Translations under genes and position numbers: made by a program
Notes under the pieces: generated by a model
The model's database searches: none
What the model saw: the letters and a program-made list of their open reading frames with translations, nothing else
What the model was told of the DNA's origin: nothing
Source: Atrichornis clamosus
Lineage: Eukaryota; Chordata; Aves; Passeriformes; Menuridae
Assembly (NCBI GenBank): GCA_013400975.1
Contig: WBMZ01003005.1
Location: forward strand, 1 to 64,000
Length of the DNA: 64,000 nt
Reading direction: 5' to 3'
Shown here: positions 36,550-50,900 of the stretch, piece after piece
Layout of the letters: each line of letters begins with the position of its first letter
Position numbering within the stretch: the first letter of the stretch is position 1

Positions 36550-36985
36550 TGTCTGCTCTTCTGGCATCTCATCTGCCTGCCTCCCTGCACCTGAAGGCTG
36601 TCCAATGACACAAGGCCAGTGAGGTTCCCACATTTTCTACCCATCTGGCCAGAGGGTTGCTACAGAGCAGAAGTACCAAGACATCTCAGTTTGGGATTTC
36701 CAAGCCAGTGCCATCCCTGACTTGTGAACAATTAAGATATTGGGGTTTCTGAGCTCTGGGCCTAAAAGCAGCACTATGAGGGTCTGCTGGAAGCTCTGGC
36801 CAACCAGCTGCCTGGTGGCCAGTTGGATCCTCAAGGCTACCAGTGCTTCTGAAATGACAGCTGGCCAAACACCTGCTAGTCTGTCAAACGGGGTAGCATA
36901 AAAAGTCATCCAGGTTATCTTAGTGTCTGATAAGTTACTTTGCAAGAAACTAAGATCCCTATCTATATGTGACTTTCCCACACCT
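36550..36985 (-). other. GC-enriched block with a 114-codon open frame, unidentified
   Basis: This block is visibly richer in G+C than the AT-rich DNA on both sides. On the minus strand 36637-36981 is open for 114 codons and contains GVWPAVISEALVALRIQLAT and a leucine-rich LIVLLLGPELRNPN stretch. I do not recognise the protein, and no retroviral or LINE motif is evident. It may be an old transposon fragment, a processed pseudogene piece or a chance open frame. Confidence 0.35.
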
Positions 36986-38377
36986 ACTGTAAGGGAAGGC
37001 TTTATAGTAATTACAGTCCTCAGCCTGCTTGGTTATGACAACTTGCCTTTTGTTGCAAGGGACAAAGCACAGTAGGTACTTGGTTTTCATTTGTGTTGCT
37101 GGTGGGTTTTTAAAGTATATAAAAACAATATAAAAGAAGATGCAATAAATTAATATTTTCTCTCTCTTGTCCCCTCATTGGGACTTGATTTCATATCCTG
37201 CAATGTTGCTGATTGAACCACATTTGTGATATCTTCCAAGGGAACCAGTCTGATGCTTAAAATTTGGGTTTAGACACAAAATTCAGGCTGTTTATACTTA
37301 TATTACAGCTAAAACATTCAAATAGCAATAGACATTATATATATTATAACACATTGTATCCAGAAATCCTGACCCGTTCTGTATGAAGTATCTAGCAACC
37401 AAAGTTGAAGGATAAAATCAATGAACAACTATTCATTAAACAATAGATTACTTTAGGCATTAACATTAAAAATGAACCAAATAAGCATGAAAATAAGCCT
37501 TACAGTCAAGCATTGTATATGTTGGAATGTGAGCAACACATAAACAGCTTAAAAATAATAGTAAAATCATAATTTTCTGACCACAGTCAGTAAACCAGTA
37601 AAAATAGAGGAACTTCTTAAGCAAATAAGCTTAGAAATGAAGTAGAAGTACACTGTGCTGAAAATGGATGAGAAGCTGGTGAAGTGTCCAGTAATTACAC
37701 ATTTAAATATGCAGTTTGGCTAGAATTTGCAGTTATCTGTAACTAATTTATTGAATTGAGTAAAGTAGTTCAAAGGAGTATGCTGGCTAAAAACTGCTGA
37801 ATAGTTTTGCTGTGATTAAATTCAAAGTCTCCCTCAGTTTTAGTTCCTTTTTTCTAAATCCATAAAATCAATGAGAACATTCCAGTATACTGCCTAGGTG
37901 ACAGCTGATCACAAACTATATTTTCCTCCAAAATATTACTGAAAAGACTGTAAAAATGGTAAAAGGCTTTCTTCTTTCTCTGAGAAAACAAAACAAACAC
38001 GAAGTACAACTACTAAGGCATCGCGCATGTTCACATGGAGACAGCAGGCTCTTCACACACTCTACAAAGTACAATCACGACCTGAGATCAGGTACACTTG
38101 CTTATCCCACAAGTCATACAGTCTCCTGTTCTCAGCATCCTATGCACAGCCTGTATCATAATACAGTCTTTATGTACTAACCATCCAGAACAAAAAAACC
38201 CCAGCAAACATCAGGAGCAGTGGTCTTTTCACTGCATGTACCTCCTGCACTCAACAAACACTGAAAAGGAATTTCCTTACTCCTTTTGGATGAAATTCAG
38301 ATACTATATTCAGACTGATTTCTTTGGGGGTTCAACATTTAAATTCTTTCAATTCTAGCCTTATTAGTGAGAAGAAA
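36986..38377. other. Intronic unique sequence
   Basis: AT-rich, with no gene recognised. Confidence 0.5.
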
Positions 38378-38492
38378 TCACAGAATTATGGAATGGTTTG
38401 CATTGGAAGGGAGTTTTAAACATCATCTAGCCCAAACCCCTGGAAATGAGCAGGGACATATCCAACTAGACTAGGTTACTCAGAGCCTCATC
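38378..38492 (-). mobile_element. CR1 LINE, short 3'-terminal fragment
   Basis: The plus strand reads CACAGAATTATGGAATGGTT, TTGGAAGGGAGTTTTAAACA, TCATCTAGCCCAAACCCC, then GGACATATCCAACTAGACTA and GGTTACTCAGAGCC. This is the usual reverse complement of a CR1 3' end. Heavily truncated. Confidence 0.9.
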
Positions 38493-41400
38493 CCATGCTG
38501 CAAAAGAACAATAAAGTCTATTTAGAATTAATTCACTCTGTAAGACAAGTGTGAATAGCTTTTGCATCTTTATCACTGTCCTGTGATCAGGAACAGTATA
38601 TTTATTGCTATGAAGTGTAGAGTCCAAGGCCATCACAAAGAATCCCGCTGCATCTCTAATACAACACACTTTTATTTATACCATAGGGGTTATTGTCCTT
38701 AGCAAGCATGCTTACCTGGAACACAATGGTAAAGAGCAACCTATTTCAAGTATTTCAATACTGAGTTGCTTCTTTTCTATCTGTAGTTTAGCCCTCATAA
38801 ATATGCTTTCATACAAATACAAAAAACTCTAATTTCTATCACCTTGCCTTTAATATGATGCAACCTTTTGCTATTTCCCAGTAATGCAGTTCATAAAAAA
38901 ATATTATTCCTTCAGTCCCAACATAAGCAGATTTAGCTCCAATTTGTAAGGCTCTCATCTTTCTCCTAGATTTCTTAAATGCAGCTCCCAGAATGGGAAT
39001 ACCACCATCCTTTTAGTGTTTATCCAGCTCTGGTAACAATTCATTAAAAATCCCCAAAAGTTAACCATTAAAATTCAAGCATTCCACATGCTCAAACCAA
39101 AATCTATGCCTTGCCCAGCATGAAAAAATGTGAAAAAACTGTCTCTACTTTGTGAAGTCCATGGATGCCTTAGTTGCTGTACCTCTGCTCAAAATACTGA
39201 ACATCAAGGTGAACACAGAACATATTGACATGTTTAAAGCATTTAGTTTAACCAAGCCAAATGACTCCAAATAACAAGCTTCTAGAATGTTTCACTTATC
39301 AACAGAACAAAATGGCATTGCTCAGTATGTCATGGGTGAAACATGTTGTAAAATTAAGACAAAATTAATTTTCCTAATTAAAAAACCCCAACTAAACCCT
39401 TCTACATCACAACTCTGAGGACAGAATACTGAAAAGGTCCTAAAGACTATTAATTAAAAGACTTTGATACACTTTGCTGAAGAAAGCAATTAGATTACTG
39501 AATCCATTTAAAACTGATATAAGAATATTGAAGTTAGTGAGACAGAACTCACATCAACACTAAAATAAACAGTGTTTCCTGTTCCAGAAAAAAATATATC
39601 ATCTACATCTTTTTTTTCTCAGAACAAGTTTGAAAAAACTTTTATTGACTTAGCCTGGTTTGACAGTAGCAATTATTACAATTATTTAAAAGCAAGTACA
39701 TATATGTATATACATAAAAATATATGTTCAGAAATACATATATGCTACTACATATATTCACATAGTATTTCAAATAAAGCAAGTTCTACTAATGCAATCT
39801 ATATTGCAGCATTCAGGGGATAAAAGAATAGGAAGAGGAGGATGTAGCACCCCTCAACAGCTACTTTTAAAATGTTGTATTTGAAATGCAGCAAATGGAA
39901 TAAAGAAATGGAAATTAATACAATCTTAACTCATGGGTACATAGATCATGCATTAATTCTATTAAAATGTGAATAGAATTGTGTCAAAATGAACAAACTT
40001 CCTTCGTTGTTCTGGTTAAGTAAATTACACTTTTCTTGATATATTCTCACTTGAGGCTCAAGCATTCATTACAAATGTCTAAACCAAGACTGGATAACAT
40101 ATGTCTTGTGACTTTTTCATATTATCATTTCAATTTTAAAAATATCTCAAGAGGTAAAAAAGACTGAAGATGAAAATATTCCTATTAAAAGAGACCCCCC
40201 GCACAATTTAATTAGTTGAGAAACCAGAGCTTTGTTAAAAGTCGTAAATATAATAAAGATTATCACTCAGCCACACAAAAAATTCTCCCAGCATGCCTTT
40301 GAAGAAGGATATTTGAATTCGCCAAAGATCAATTACTGTTTGCATGGATAACTATGAAAGTTAATAGAGAGCACTGGCAAGCATTGTTCTCATAATAAGC
40401 CATCAAAATACCATGGATAAATTAATACGAAATGTTAAGGGTTTAGAGACTACAGTTCTCCCAAAACACAGCTCAATCACATACAGAAAATTAACAGAGG
40501 AGAGGCATAGCCGAGACTCTGAAAAAACACAGTCCACAAGTTAACCTGCAAACCCTGGTTATGTTTTGGCATTAGTGAGTACTCAAAACTCAAGTTCAAC
40601 AAAAGTATTCTTCCTCAGTTGGCTCCTCTTAAGGCAACTCATGTGCTAACTCCTCTTCATGTGAATTACATCTGTATGGACTTGCTGAGCCATGCACATA
40701 GGAGTGAAGCAAGGGAACTTCAGCAATTTTACACTTGGACCTAAAAGCTTTATTTGAAGAACCCTACTGCCCTCTTTCAGGTTTTCCTATGAAAAGTTAA
40801 GATGGAAAAAAATATGACAAAAAATCACTCTTTAACTCTTTGTTTTGAATTTTCCCGAAGCTAAGTTAGTGCAGTTCAAGTGAGCCACTGTTGTCTCAGA
40901 TGCTTTTAGACTGTGCCTTAGGCAATGAAAAATAATGTACTTATCACCTCAGCAATGGGATCCTGGTTATGAAGTCAGGGAGTTGCCAACAGTCCCTGGG
41001 AATGGTTCAGTGACAAGGGTTCACGGATAGGAAAACCTCTGCAATTTGTTGAAGTTGTTCATCTTTTGATTTCTTTGGAGCTCTAAGATGGACTCCTGAA
41101 GAAAGCTACTGTCTGAGAAGGACATACAGAAAGGATAGCCAAGAGGCTCAACTAGATGATGGTTCTCAGGGGCCTGAAATTTGCTACAAGATACATGAAT
41201 AGATATGTGAATGAACTAGAACAATGTGTTATTGTTTATGCTCTACTCAGACATTTACATTCCAGCACATATTTGCAAACACTCCAGCTGCCTTCACTAT
41301 GTTAACACTCAGTGTGGCAACCAGCGGAGTTGTTAGTGACAGCAGCCTGGAAGAAATGCATCCTGTGATTTGAAAAGAGCATATATTTATCCCAAGGAAT

Positions 41401-44400
41401 CAAGAATGCCTCCTGTCAGGACTGAACTGAATTGATTGTGTGGGAAAAGTTCCCTAGAGATGAACAAAAATGCTTTCATGTCATGGAATTACTAATAGCC
41501 TACTGGCATATATGACAATGAATCCTGAAAGCATAGCAATGGGCAAATGAAAGGAGCATCTCAGAATGAAGGCAAGTCTGGTGTTATTTGTGAAAAGTCA
41601 GCTCAGTGCTGGGATACCTATTCAAAAATCAAAATTTTGCCAGGCAAAGGACAACATATTATGGCTTTGCTCCACAGTGCCTCGGTGTTCTGTGCTCAGA
41701 GCTGTTGGAGCACCTGCAGAAGCTGTGTTAAGCATGTGAAGATAGAGCAATGCATCATTCCAGAAAAGCAGAATTAAAATCCTGTAGTGGAAGCCAAACA
41801 TGCTAAATAATGCACTTTCTAGTTTCTAGAGTCTTTGTGTTAGCTATTCTCTACATCCTCAAAAACTGCAGAGTGCCAATGAATAATCTTGACTCCATTT
41901 AAGTGAAGCTGTTATTAATTTATTTCCTTGGTCTTCAAAGCAACAGATTTCCTGGCAGACCCTTAATTCAGAGGCCTAATCCTTCTATCCATTTATGTGA
42001 ATTCTTTGAGGAGGTACTTCTGAATACAGAATGCTCTAACTACTCTTTTCATTGCCCTTACATCATTCTCCCATTTCTGTGCTGCTCAGCACAGACTGGT
42101 TCACACTCTTGAGGTATCCTCCCTGAAAGGCAGACCGCAGTAAAGGTATGTGGAACAGAAAAGCAGAGGATACAAGACTAGTAAAGGACTGATTCCCAAA
42201 TAGGCTGTATTTAAAAGATCATGAAAGAGGAGGGACCAGCAGTACAGGAGCAAGATGGATAAAGGCAGGACTTATGCTTTAGGAAATTCTGACTACATAT
42301 TCTGCTCTTACAAATTCATTATGCAGTTTGGGGCAAAATGCTTAACATTTACCCATGCCTCATGTTATCCTGTGACTTGTCTGTGCATAAGCTGCTATTG
42401 CTACAATTCACAAGCAAGTACAGAAATACTGCAGTCACTTTATCAAGGTTTGGAGAAGGCCCAAACTACCCTGCCCTCCTCAGATTCAGGAAGCCTTTAT
42501 ATTCACAAATATAACATTATCACTGATATCTTCCTTCTTTAAACCAAGAATTTCACCAGTAATAATAAAGGATACGGGACCTAAGCTTCTAACAGTCAAT
42601 AACTTCAGATGTTCTTCTTCGCATCCAAGGTCTGTCTAACCACATGTGACTCAGTGTATGAGATGTACATGAAAACCAGAGGCTGAGTGCACATCTGTAA
42701 AATGCTGTTAGCCAAAACCCAGAGCATCACGTGCAAGCCCAGCTCTCCCTCCCAGTATGGAGACCATGCAACTGGCAAAAGGCAAACTTTCTGTGTTACA
42801 GGAGGAAGGTGCACACTGATGGTGACGGCTTCAGCCTCTGTTATTTGTCCCTGACCTTCAGAGAAAGGCACAGGCATATATGAGGGGAAGAGATGAATGC
42901 TCTTAAGAGCACAAAAATAAATCCTACTGGATGATTTCAACCAAACTTGTTAACACCTGTGCAGGAAATCTGGCAGACTGTTGATCGCTCTTAGGATGTG
43001 ACCAGCTACGTGGAACCATCAAATATCAGAACTTAAAATCTCCAGTGAGGAACAAAACAGGTGCTCTAGGGACACTTTTTTTTGCCCAAAACAATGGAGA
43101 AGTATTTGGTACTCATATATATTAGAAGCAGAAAACACTGTTGCCACATTTGTCAATGTAAAGTATTTAAAAATAAAAATATTGCAGGCATCCTCACTAA
43201 AAAATCGCCAAACCCACACATAAATGTGGACTCCCAACAATATTTCACAACCAAAATTCTATCCAAGTTCTGTATTTTAGGATATTCAGGGTAACTGAAA
43301 AAAAAAGTACCATAATTATAGCAAATTGGTGTTCCAGAATATTTATTATTATAACAACATTCAATAAATAGATCAACAATGATAACACAGACACAAGGAA
43401 AATTATTCTTTCTTCGGTAATTTGGTATTGTTGGACTTCACCACTTCTGACCTGCACAAATTTCAGAGAAGACCTTAAAAGAAAGTATCTCCCTTACTTT
43501 TCCTCCACAGCGGATAGAGCTTGCACTTGTACAATAACAAGAAAAAGATGAAATCAGTTCAAACAGTAGCTTGGTTTGCAAACAGAGAAAATGCAGCTCC
43601 TTATTACATTGAGCAATTCCTGTTGCAATTTTAATAAATACTTTAATTAGGAAAAAAACCCACTGACATCTCAGCTACTGTATGTGGCTATTACATTCTT
43701 CCTGTTTTGTACACTATACAAGTATTTGGAAATCAATATAACTCCAGCAGAACACAAAGTTCTGAAAATATAAACACCAATGGCTCAGCAGAATGTAGCT
43801 TCCTTGAACTTTCAAATGAAAATAGTTAAGAAAGAATAATTCCTGTAAAATATGGCACTTTCAACCAAAAGATAATTTTTATAGTTTCCAGAAAACTTTT
43901 GTAATTACCATTATAAAATGGCATTAGGGAAAGCAGTATTCTACTAGGTCAGCATAAGGGGCACCATTCTAGAAAAAAATTACATGTAATGGCACCTACT
44001 GAACCTCATCTCCTGTGAAGATTACTGTCTTTTTGTATGTTGAATGAGATGTACTATAACAACTCTAAATTTCTCATCAAAATGCAATTCATTAAGGAAA
44101 TGTTGCTTATTTTTCTCACTCCCTTATTCTTTCATTCAATTTGGGGACATTTTAATGCTCCACGAGTACTTTACTTCACAATATCAACTGCCTAAGAAAA
44201 GTTGTCTTTTTAGGGCCATCCCTACTGTCCTTACTACATTTCTGTATTGCTCAGTCTTCTCTGATTCTCCAGAGATTTAGTCACTACATTTCTGCATGTC
44301 AGTCATAGTCTAAAATTCACCTTTATTAAAAGCTTCCACAAGAGGATTTGACTCATCATTTATTACTCCGTTATAGCACCATAATGCACCATGTGGCTTG

Positions 44401-47291
44401 GAGGAAGATGAAAATCCAAGAGCCTGAGTTTACTCAGTGGAGGCTTAAGAACTGCTAGGTGAGCAAGAAAGGCTGAAGAATCACACAGAAGGGGACACTC
44501 AGGCTTGCTGAGGCAGGAACAGCCTTGTATTTATGAAATACTGCTCCTACTGCTTTATCCCATGAACTTGGATGCTTTCCTAGGCAGCTGGATTGCAGCC
44601 AGAGGCTGCTGCCATCAGCCATGCACCTCTCCAGCTACTTGGGGGAACCACAGCGGGATTCCAAAGGAATCCAGAAATAAGATTTTTCTCACACTTCAGC
44701 AAGGGACACTTTTAGTAGGAGTTCTTGGCTCTCCATTTTCATTTTATCACATTACTTATAGCCCTTGTCATAAAACATTCTTAGAAACGTGGTCAGTGTC
44801 CAAGGAAAATTAAATTATAACAGACACCAATCATTCATTTCACACAGGTGAGTTTCTTTGGATTTGCACCCTGTTGTATCTTTTATCTTCAAAACCAAAG
44901 ATGTATCCTTTTCAAGAACAAATAGAAATAAGTACTTTATCTACTCAGTCTGCTTCAGCTTCTTTAACATCACCCAATAAAGTTAAATTATAGTTTTGCC
45001 TTCTAGCCTCAGTTCAGATTTAAATAAAACAAAATATCTCATGAGAATCACAGGGCCTACAACATGCTGAAGAGCACAGTGAAAGTTAATTTAAGTGTTA
45101 GAAATAAGGCGAAAAAGTGACCTTGAGTTGTACAGATATTAAAGAAAGGCTTTATTTCCGAACATTAGAGCTTCATAAAGGTAAATTTATGTTTATGTTG
45201 TAAGAGGAGTTCTTGCAACACTATTGTTCACAAATTTCACGTCTGTAAAATTGTCAGCCTCACACACAGCCTGGTTTCTTAAGACCAAAAATAACTTATT
45301 TGGCTATACTAGAAGGAAACAGTTTCTATCATATTTCACTTAGGTAGCTTGACTTCTTTATTTAGACTGCTTTTCAGTGTATTTCAAGTGACTTTACATA
45401 CTGATCCATTTATTAAAGACAAAAAAACCCTCAAATAACAAAAGAGCCATCATTACTGTTCATTCATTCAGGAATTTCAGAGGGAAAAACTGAGTCTCTG
45501 TATGTCTCTGATGAGTCAATATAGCCTCACACACAACTGGAATTTTGTAAAGACAGATGTTGCTCAAAGACAATTTTTTCTCAAAATATAGCAAATCCAT
45601 AGTGTACTTTCAGAAGATCATTTTAAAGGGTGACAGAATGTGCAAGGACTCAAAAGATACAGTTTCTGCGACTGCAATACTATTGTACATTAACTACAGA
45701 TTTTAACACTTCATCACTTCTAAAAGGACAGTTAGTGAACTACTTTTATCAAAGTATGTGCCTGTTTAATATTGTCATTTATTTAAACTAACAATTCAGG
45801 TAACTCTAGACTGCTTTGAAGTATATGCATTTAGCATCCAAGTCTCCCTCGCTTGCAGGCATGGAAGTAATCTTACTATGTAACCAGATGTAACAACAAG
45901 AGTACAAAAAAAACCAACCAACAAACCAAAACAAAATCAAAAGCAAAACAAAACTAAGCAACTCAGAAAGCATAAGTCATTATTCTCATTACCTCACAGA
46001 AGTGATCAATGGATCAACTTTGTTTAAGAAAATGTAAAATACAACCATAAATCACCATGCAATTTTGAGGCAGATGCAAAAATTTTTATCTTCTGACCCT
46101 GTTTGCTCTGAGCCAACAGAATATACAAATCCAATCATTTTCAAATAGCCGAGTAGTGCCATGAAAGGCAACAGAAGTATCACAGGTGCAACTCTTACCA
46201 CATGTAAATAGTCTGTTGGATCAGAGCTCCCACACAGTAACATGTAAGATAACAACAGTGAAATCTTACTGAATAGTTCATGACAGTTTTTTAAGACATA
46301 CCAGGAAAACAAACAAAATACCTGAGAATTTGTACGGCAATCAAAGGAGGTAAATGGATCTTTCATACTGTTGAGTGAGTATGAATTTTCTTGGAGAAGT
46401 AAAAAAACCAAAACTTGAAAAGGTAATGAACAGATAGCAATTAAGTATGGTCTTTAATACGTTGTGTACCTGTGTGCACACACTTGTATGGTCCAGGTAA
46501 GACTGAGGCATTTATTACTTCTTTCTTAGACTTGGACTCTCTTTGTCAGATAGTATGTGAGCTCATTCAGCAGCTTTTCATCTAGTCAAGGATTTACAGA
46601 ATGCTCTATATCCTGCTCTCAAGATTAGCAGGGAAGAAATTACCTTTGATACCTTTGCTCTTTTTTTGCAAAGATAGAAGTAAACAAACAAGAAGTTCAG
46701 ATTGCTAAGGGATAAGAAGACAAACACTGACTACACAGATGACACAAGGTTTACTACCTTGTAAAGTACAGAACAAGAGCAGGAATTCAGCTATTAAATT
46801 GCTGGAACACTCTGCAAGTCGCAGTACTGGATACCAGTAAGAGCTCATCAGAACTGACACAGGCAAATCTGGTGATCCATTTGCAAGAAATATGATTCAA
46901 GTTGGCAGAAGAACAGGAAAAGGTTACTAGGAATTTCTGGGAATACAGAACAACAAAAGTAGCCTGGCCTGCATAAGGATTGCAATACAACGGCAAATAG
47001 GGAATAAAATTGCTCTTTAAATGTCAGAGGAAGTATTATGAAAAGTTTTAGGATGAAAGGTAACTCTTACACACACACACAAAAATAAGGAGGGTGGACT
47101 GTGAAAAGAGACCAAATATTTTAAAAGTTCATTGTCCTCAGAGCATAGATTCTGATCAAAAACCTAGTAGCAAGAGCAAAGGTAAAGCACCCCAGTAAAG
47201 ATGCATATAATGATCATACAGATCAAGATGTCTTTCAGTTTTATTCTACACCTATGAATTTTTTCCTGTAGATGACACTTTGTTTTCAATA
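38493..47291. other. Long intronic stretch without recognisable genes
   Basis: AT-rich unique sequence. A TA-rich low-complexity patch is at 39690-39770 and an A/C-rich patch at 45905-45960. Open frames at 42605-42940 (-, 111 codons), 44505-44813 (+, 102 codons) and 46052-46411 (-, 119 codons) have no domain I recognise. The 44.5-44.7 kb part is somewhat GC-richer than its flanks. Confidence 0.5.
39690..39770. repeat. TA-rich low-complexity patch
   Basis: Repeated ACATATATG/TATATACAT-like words over about 80 bp, a degenerate TATA/CATA simple repeat. Confidence 0.7.
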
Positions 47292-47985
47292 CAGAATCAT
47301 AAAATGGCATGGCTTGGAAGGCACTCTAAAGATTATCTAGTTCCAATTCCCCTGCCTGTGGAAGGAACAATTCCTCCTGTGGAAGGAACACCTCTCACTA
47401 GACTATGTTGCTCAAAGCCCCATACAAGCTGATCATTTTCAGGGATGGCGCATTCACCTGTGTCAGTGCCTCATGGCCCTCACAGTAAAGAATTTCTCCA
47501 TAATATCCAATATAAATCTACTTCTTTCCCTTTACAACCATCCCCTCTTGTCCTTTAACTACATGCCTCTGTAGAAAGTCCCTCTCCCACTTTCTTATAG
47601 GCCCTGTTTGGGTACTGGAAGGCTGCAAAAAGGTCTCTCTGGAGCTTTCTCTTTTTCAGGCTGAACAACTCCAGCTCTCTCAGCCTTTCTTCACAGGAGA
47701 GGCGCTCCAATCTTCTGACAATTTCTGTGACCCTCCTCTAGACCTGCTCCAACAGGTCCATGTCCTTCCTGTGCTGGGGACCCCACAGCAGGTGGGATTT
47801 CACCAGAGCAGAGCAGAGGGGCAGATACCCCTCCCTCACCCTGCTGGCCATGCTGCTTTGGATGCAGCCCAGGACACGGCTGGTTTTCTGGGCTGTGTCC
47901 AGCTACTCATCCACTCGCACCATCAAATCCTTAATCCCTGGGCTGCTCTCAACCCATTCTCTACCCAGCTTGTATTTGTGCTTAG
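47292..47985 (-). mobile_element. CR1 LINE, about 0.7-kb 3' fragment
   Basis: It begins CAGAATCATAAAATGGCATG (reverse-complement CR1 3' end). It then follows the familiar order: TCTTGTCCTTTAACTACATG, CAAAAAGGTCTCTCTGGAGC, TTTTTCAGGCTGAACAACTC, CAGCTCTCTCAGCCTTTCTT and GGGGACCCCACAGCAGGTGG. It continues to the block around CAGGACACGGCTGG and CTACTCATCCACTC. It covers the 3' UTR and the C-terminal ORF2 coding region in antisense. Open frames at 47760-48035 are antisense to it and not genes. Confidence 0.95.
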
Positions 47986-50900
47986 GTATTTATAAGTCAG
48001 AGTATTTATATGCAAAAGTAGATTCACATGATTAGCATAAACATTCAAACATGTAGCCATACCAGTTGCAGCAGTAAATACACTAAAGTACCATGGTGTT
48101 AGTTGCTAGTATATTATTTTGCTATGAAAATAATTAAATGCTATGCCAGCAGTCCCCAAGATGGAAATAATTTATTTCAATATATGATCTAGTAACTCTT
48201 GAATCTGACTACAAAACCACAATAACGGTAACAAAAATAACTGAATAACTGGGGGAAGGGGGGAAAATCTGACTTTGGTAATGAATTTTAAAATATGTGT
48301 AGCTTAGTTTTTAAACACAGAAAATGGGAAAAGACTAGAGAGCTCTACTAAGCAACCCCCAAAACATATGCTAAAGTTTCCAGAAGAATTCCTTTCACCT
48401 AGGTTTCCAAACATACATCCGTTAGCAACAAGAAGTGCTATTCCAGCATCTGAACTATTTTACATCTAATTAATCAGTAGGAGTAATACATACGGTGTTG
48501 ATATACCAGCCAACACTCTCCTCTGGGAATAGCACAGTTAATATAAAAAGTTGAACAACTCTTAAATATCCACTCTTGAGTAAAACTTTGAGAACCAAAG
48601 AGTAAGGTATTGTTCAAAATGGCAAGGCTTCGTAAAATGAAACCAGAAGCGTAACAGCTGTCATAATAGAAACCCATATGAAATCTCTTTGCTGTCAGTT
48701 TCTGTGAAGAAATATAAACTTTCAAGGCCAAGATTTGGATAATAACCTTGTGGACCCTCTTAGACATTCCTGTCTCCCCAATTCCTGTGTATATTTCCCT
48801 ACTCTGTAATAACAGTATTACTCTTTCTCTCAAATTTGTGCCCACAGTGACTGGTAATGCAAATAATTTCCATAAACCAGGGGTTGAGTTGTCACCTGAA
48901 TCATATTCCATTATTGGGACTATCATACATGTTCTGAATATTACTCATAAACTAAAAGAGAGCTTATTTCAACTTGCTTCTGACAGAGGTAAGAAATATT
49001 TGCAACACAATTACTGATAACTGAAATGTGTGCAGCTTTTCAATTTTTGTGTGAATTTACTACTGGTAGAATATTTAACCTACATGCTGCTACTCAAAGC
49101 TATGCAAGGGACTGTGATGGCAACCTCTGTAGATGAGAGCAAGCATTCCTACTCGCCAGCAGAAGCCAATTCCTCATCCAGGAGCAGCAATCAGCTGGCT
49201 GGCCATGGCACAGTATACAGCAAGGTCATGCTAACCCTCATGTCTGCAGCAACAGGCAGCAGCACCAGGTGTGACAGCCCCTCCTGAGGCACCAGACTGT
49301 GCATTACTGGTTTGCTACAACAGTTCCGTGTTTTCAGAAATAGCAATAGAAGCTCTTGTGACAGTGGACTCACAGGTTGAGATCTGACAATGGATTCATG
49401 CTGAAAGAGAGGAATTCAGGACAATGCTGTTCTTCAGTTATATTGATGATAAATATGTAGAATCCAAAGAATTGTGGAAAAGAGGAAAAAAACCAGAGCA
49501 TTGCTTACTCCAAAAGTGAAAATTCCAGTCTCCTTCAGCATTAGCCTACTCTCTTGAACAAGATTGGTCCATAAATATTCACCATTAAATATACTTAAGT
49601 AAAGAAAGAGAGTATTTGTCTTCAGCTTTAACTCCATCCTGATGGGATGTATAAGAGCAATGTGTCATCAAAGAGAGTCAAGAATTAAAAAGACAAAGAT
49701 TTGATTTTTAAAACACGTATTGCTCTGAGAAACTCCATTCTGCAAATTAAAAATGCAGAATAGTAGCATGAGGACGAGTCTGTTCAACATTGCTTTAAAT
49801 GTTCCATATGATCTTTCAAGCTAGTGTTTCCATAGCCTCTAATGAAAGAACATGAAGATTGGAGAGAAAAATACCTCTTATTAATCTCCAAAAAACCTGA
49901 ATTGCACTTTTCACAGCATGTGGGCTTATGAAAATTCAGAACCTGGCAGCTGTTACTACTGATAAATTATGAGTTATAAGCCAGCATACCCAGATATTTT
50001 CTGGGAAACAAAGTGTATTCAATCTCAAATTTCAGAACTCATCTGAAACTAAAAATGGGCCACATACATGTCGGTTTGTTTGTTTGCTTTATATTTTAAT
50101 TCATTTATTTATTTTAAATCTGGTTTGCATGTTGACAAAAGCTTGGAGCAGGGGGGAAAATTTCCAGTAACTGAGTTTATTTTTGCAATAAATACCATCT
50201 TAATTCTTAACACAATTTCACTCATATAACAATATCATTGTTTCTTTATCCTCCCGTCAATACTAGTCTCTGAAGTGATTACACCTAGATAACAAGCTTT
50301 AAAGGATAGGAAATTCAAAGAGTTTGTGAGAGGGAAACAAAAATAAGGTGATTTGGTTTTTCAGTAAAAGGATGGTATTCAGAGATATTTTCCATGTAAA
50401 AAAATGAGCAATTTTATACCCCCACACAATTCTGTGCTCATGGCCACAGATAAGGTGACATGATAACTATTAGGCAGTGTACCATCTTATTGTAATTGTA
50501 ATGAAAACTCCAAATACAATTATATTTCATTTTTATCCAGACTAAGTTAACCAGTACTTAACTGTGTGCCTTACTCAACCACATGGGATGCTAAAGTGAT
50601 CTTTTTAAACAGGAGCTTCTGATGAGGACTCAGACAGAATAATATTTACACTGACATGTCTCAGACATCTGGCTGGTACAAACATGAGTGGCTAAAAACA
50701 ACATGTGTTTTCTAACCATTTCATGAATATCAGTCCTCCACGAAATAACATCTTGGAAAGTTAATACAATGAAGCACACAAGTGAAGTCACTTGCATATG
50801 ACTTTTACTGGGCCCAACAAATCTATCACTGCTTTTACTTTAGACTTACAATACATTTGAAGTGCAATCCAGAACACTAGCAATTTCCATCCTCACTGCT

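Noticed and set aside
47760..48035. 91- and 74-codon plus-strand frames
   Set aside because: They are antisense readings of a CR1 3' fragment on the minus strand.
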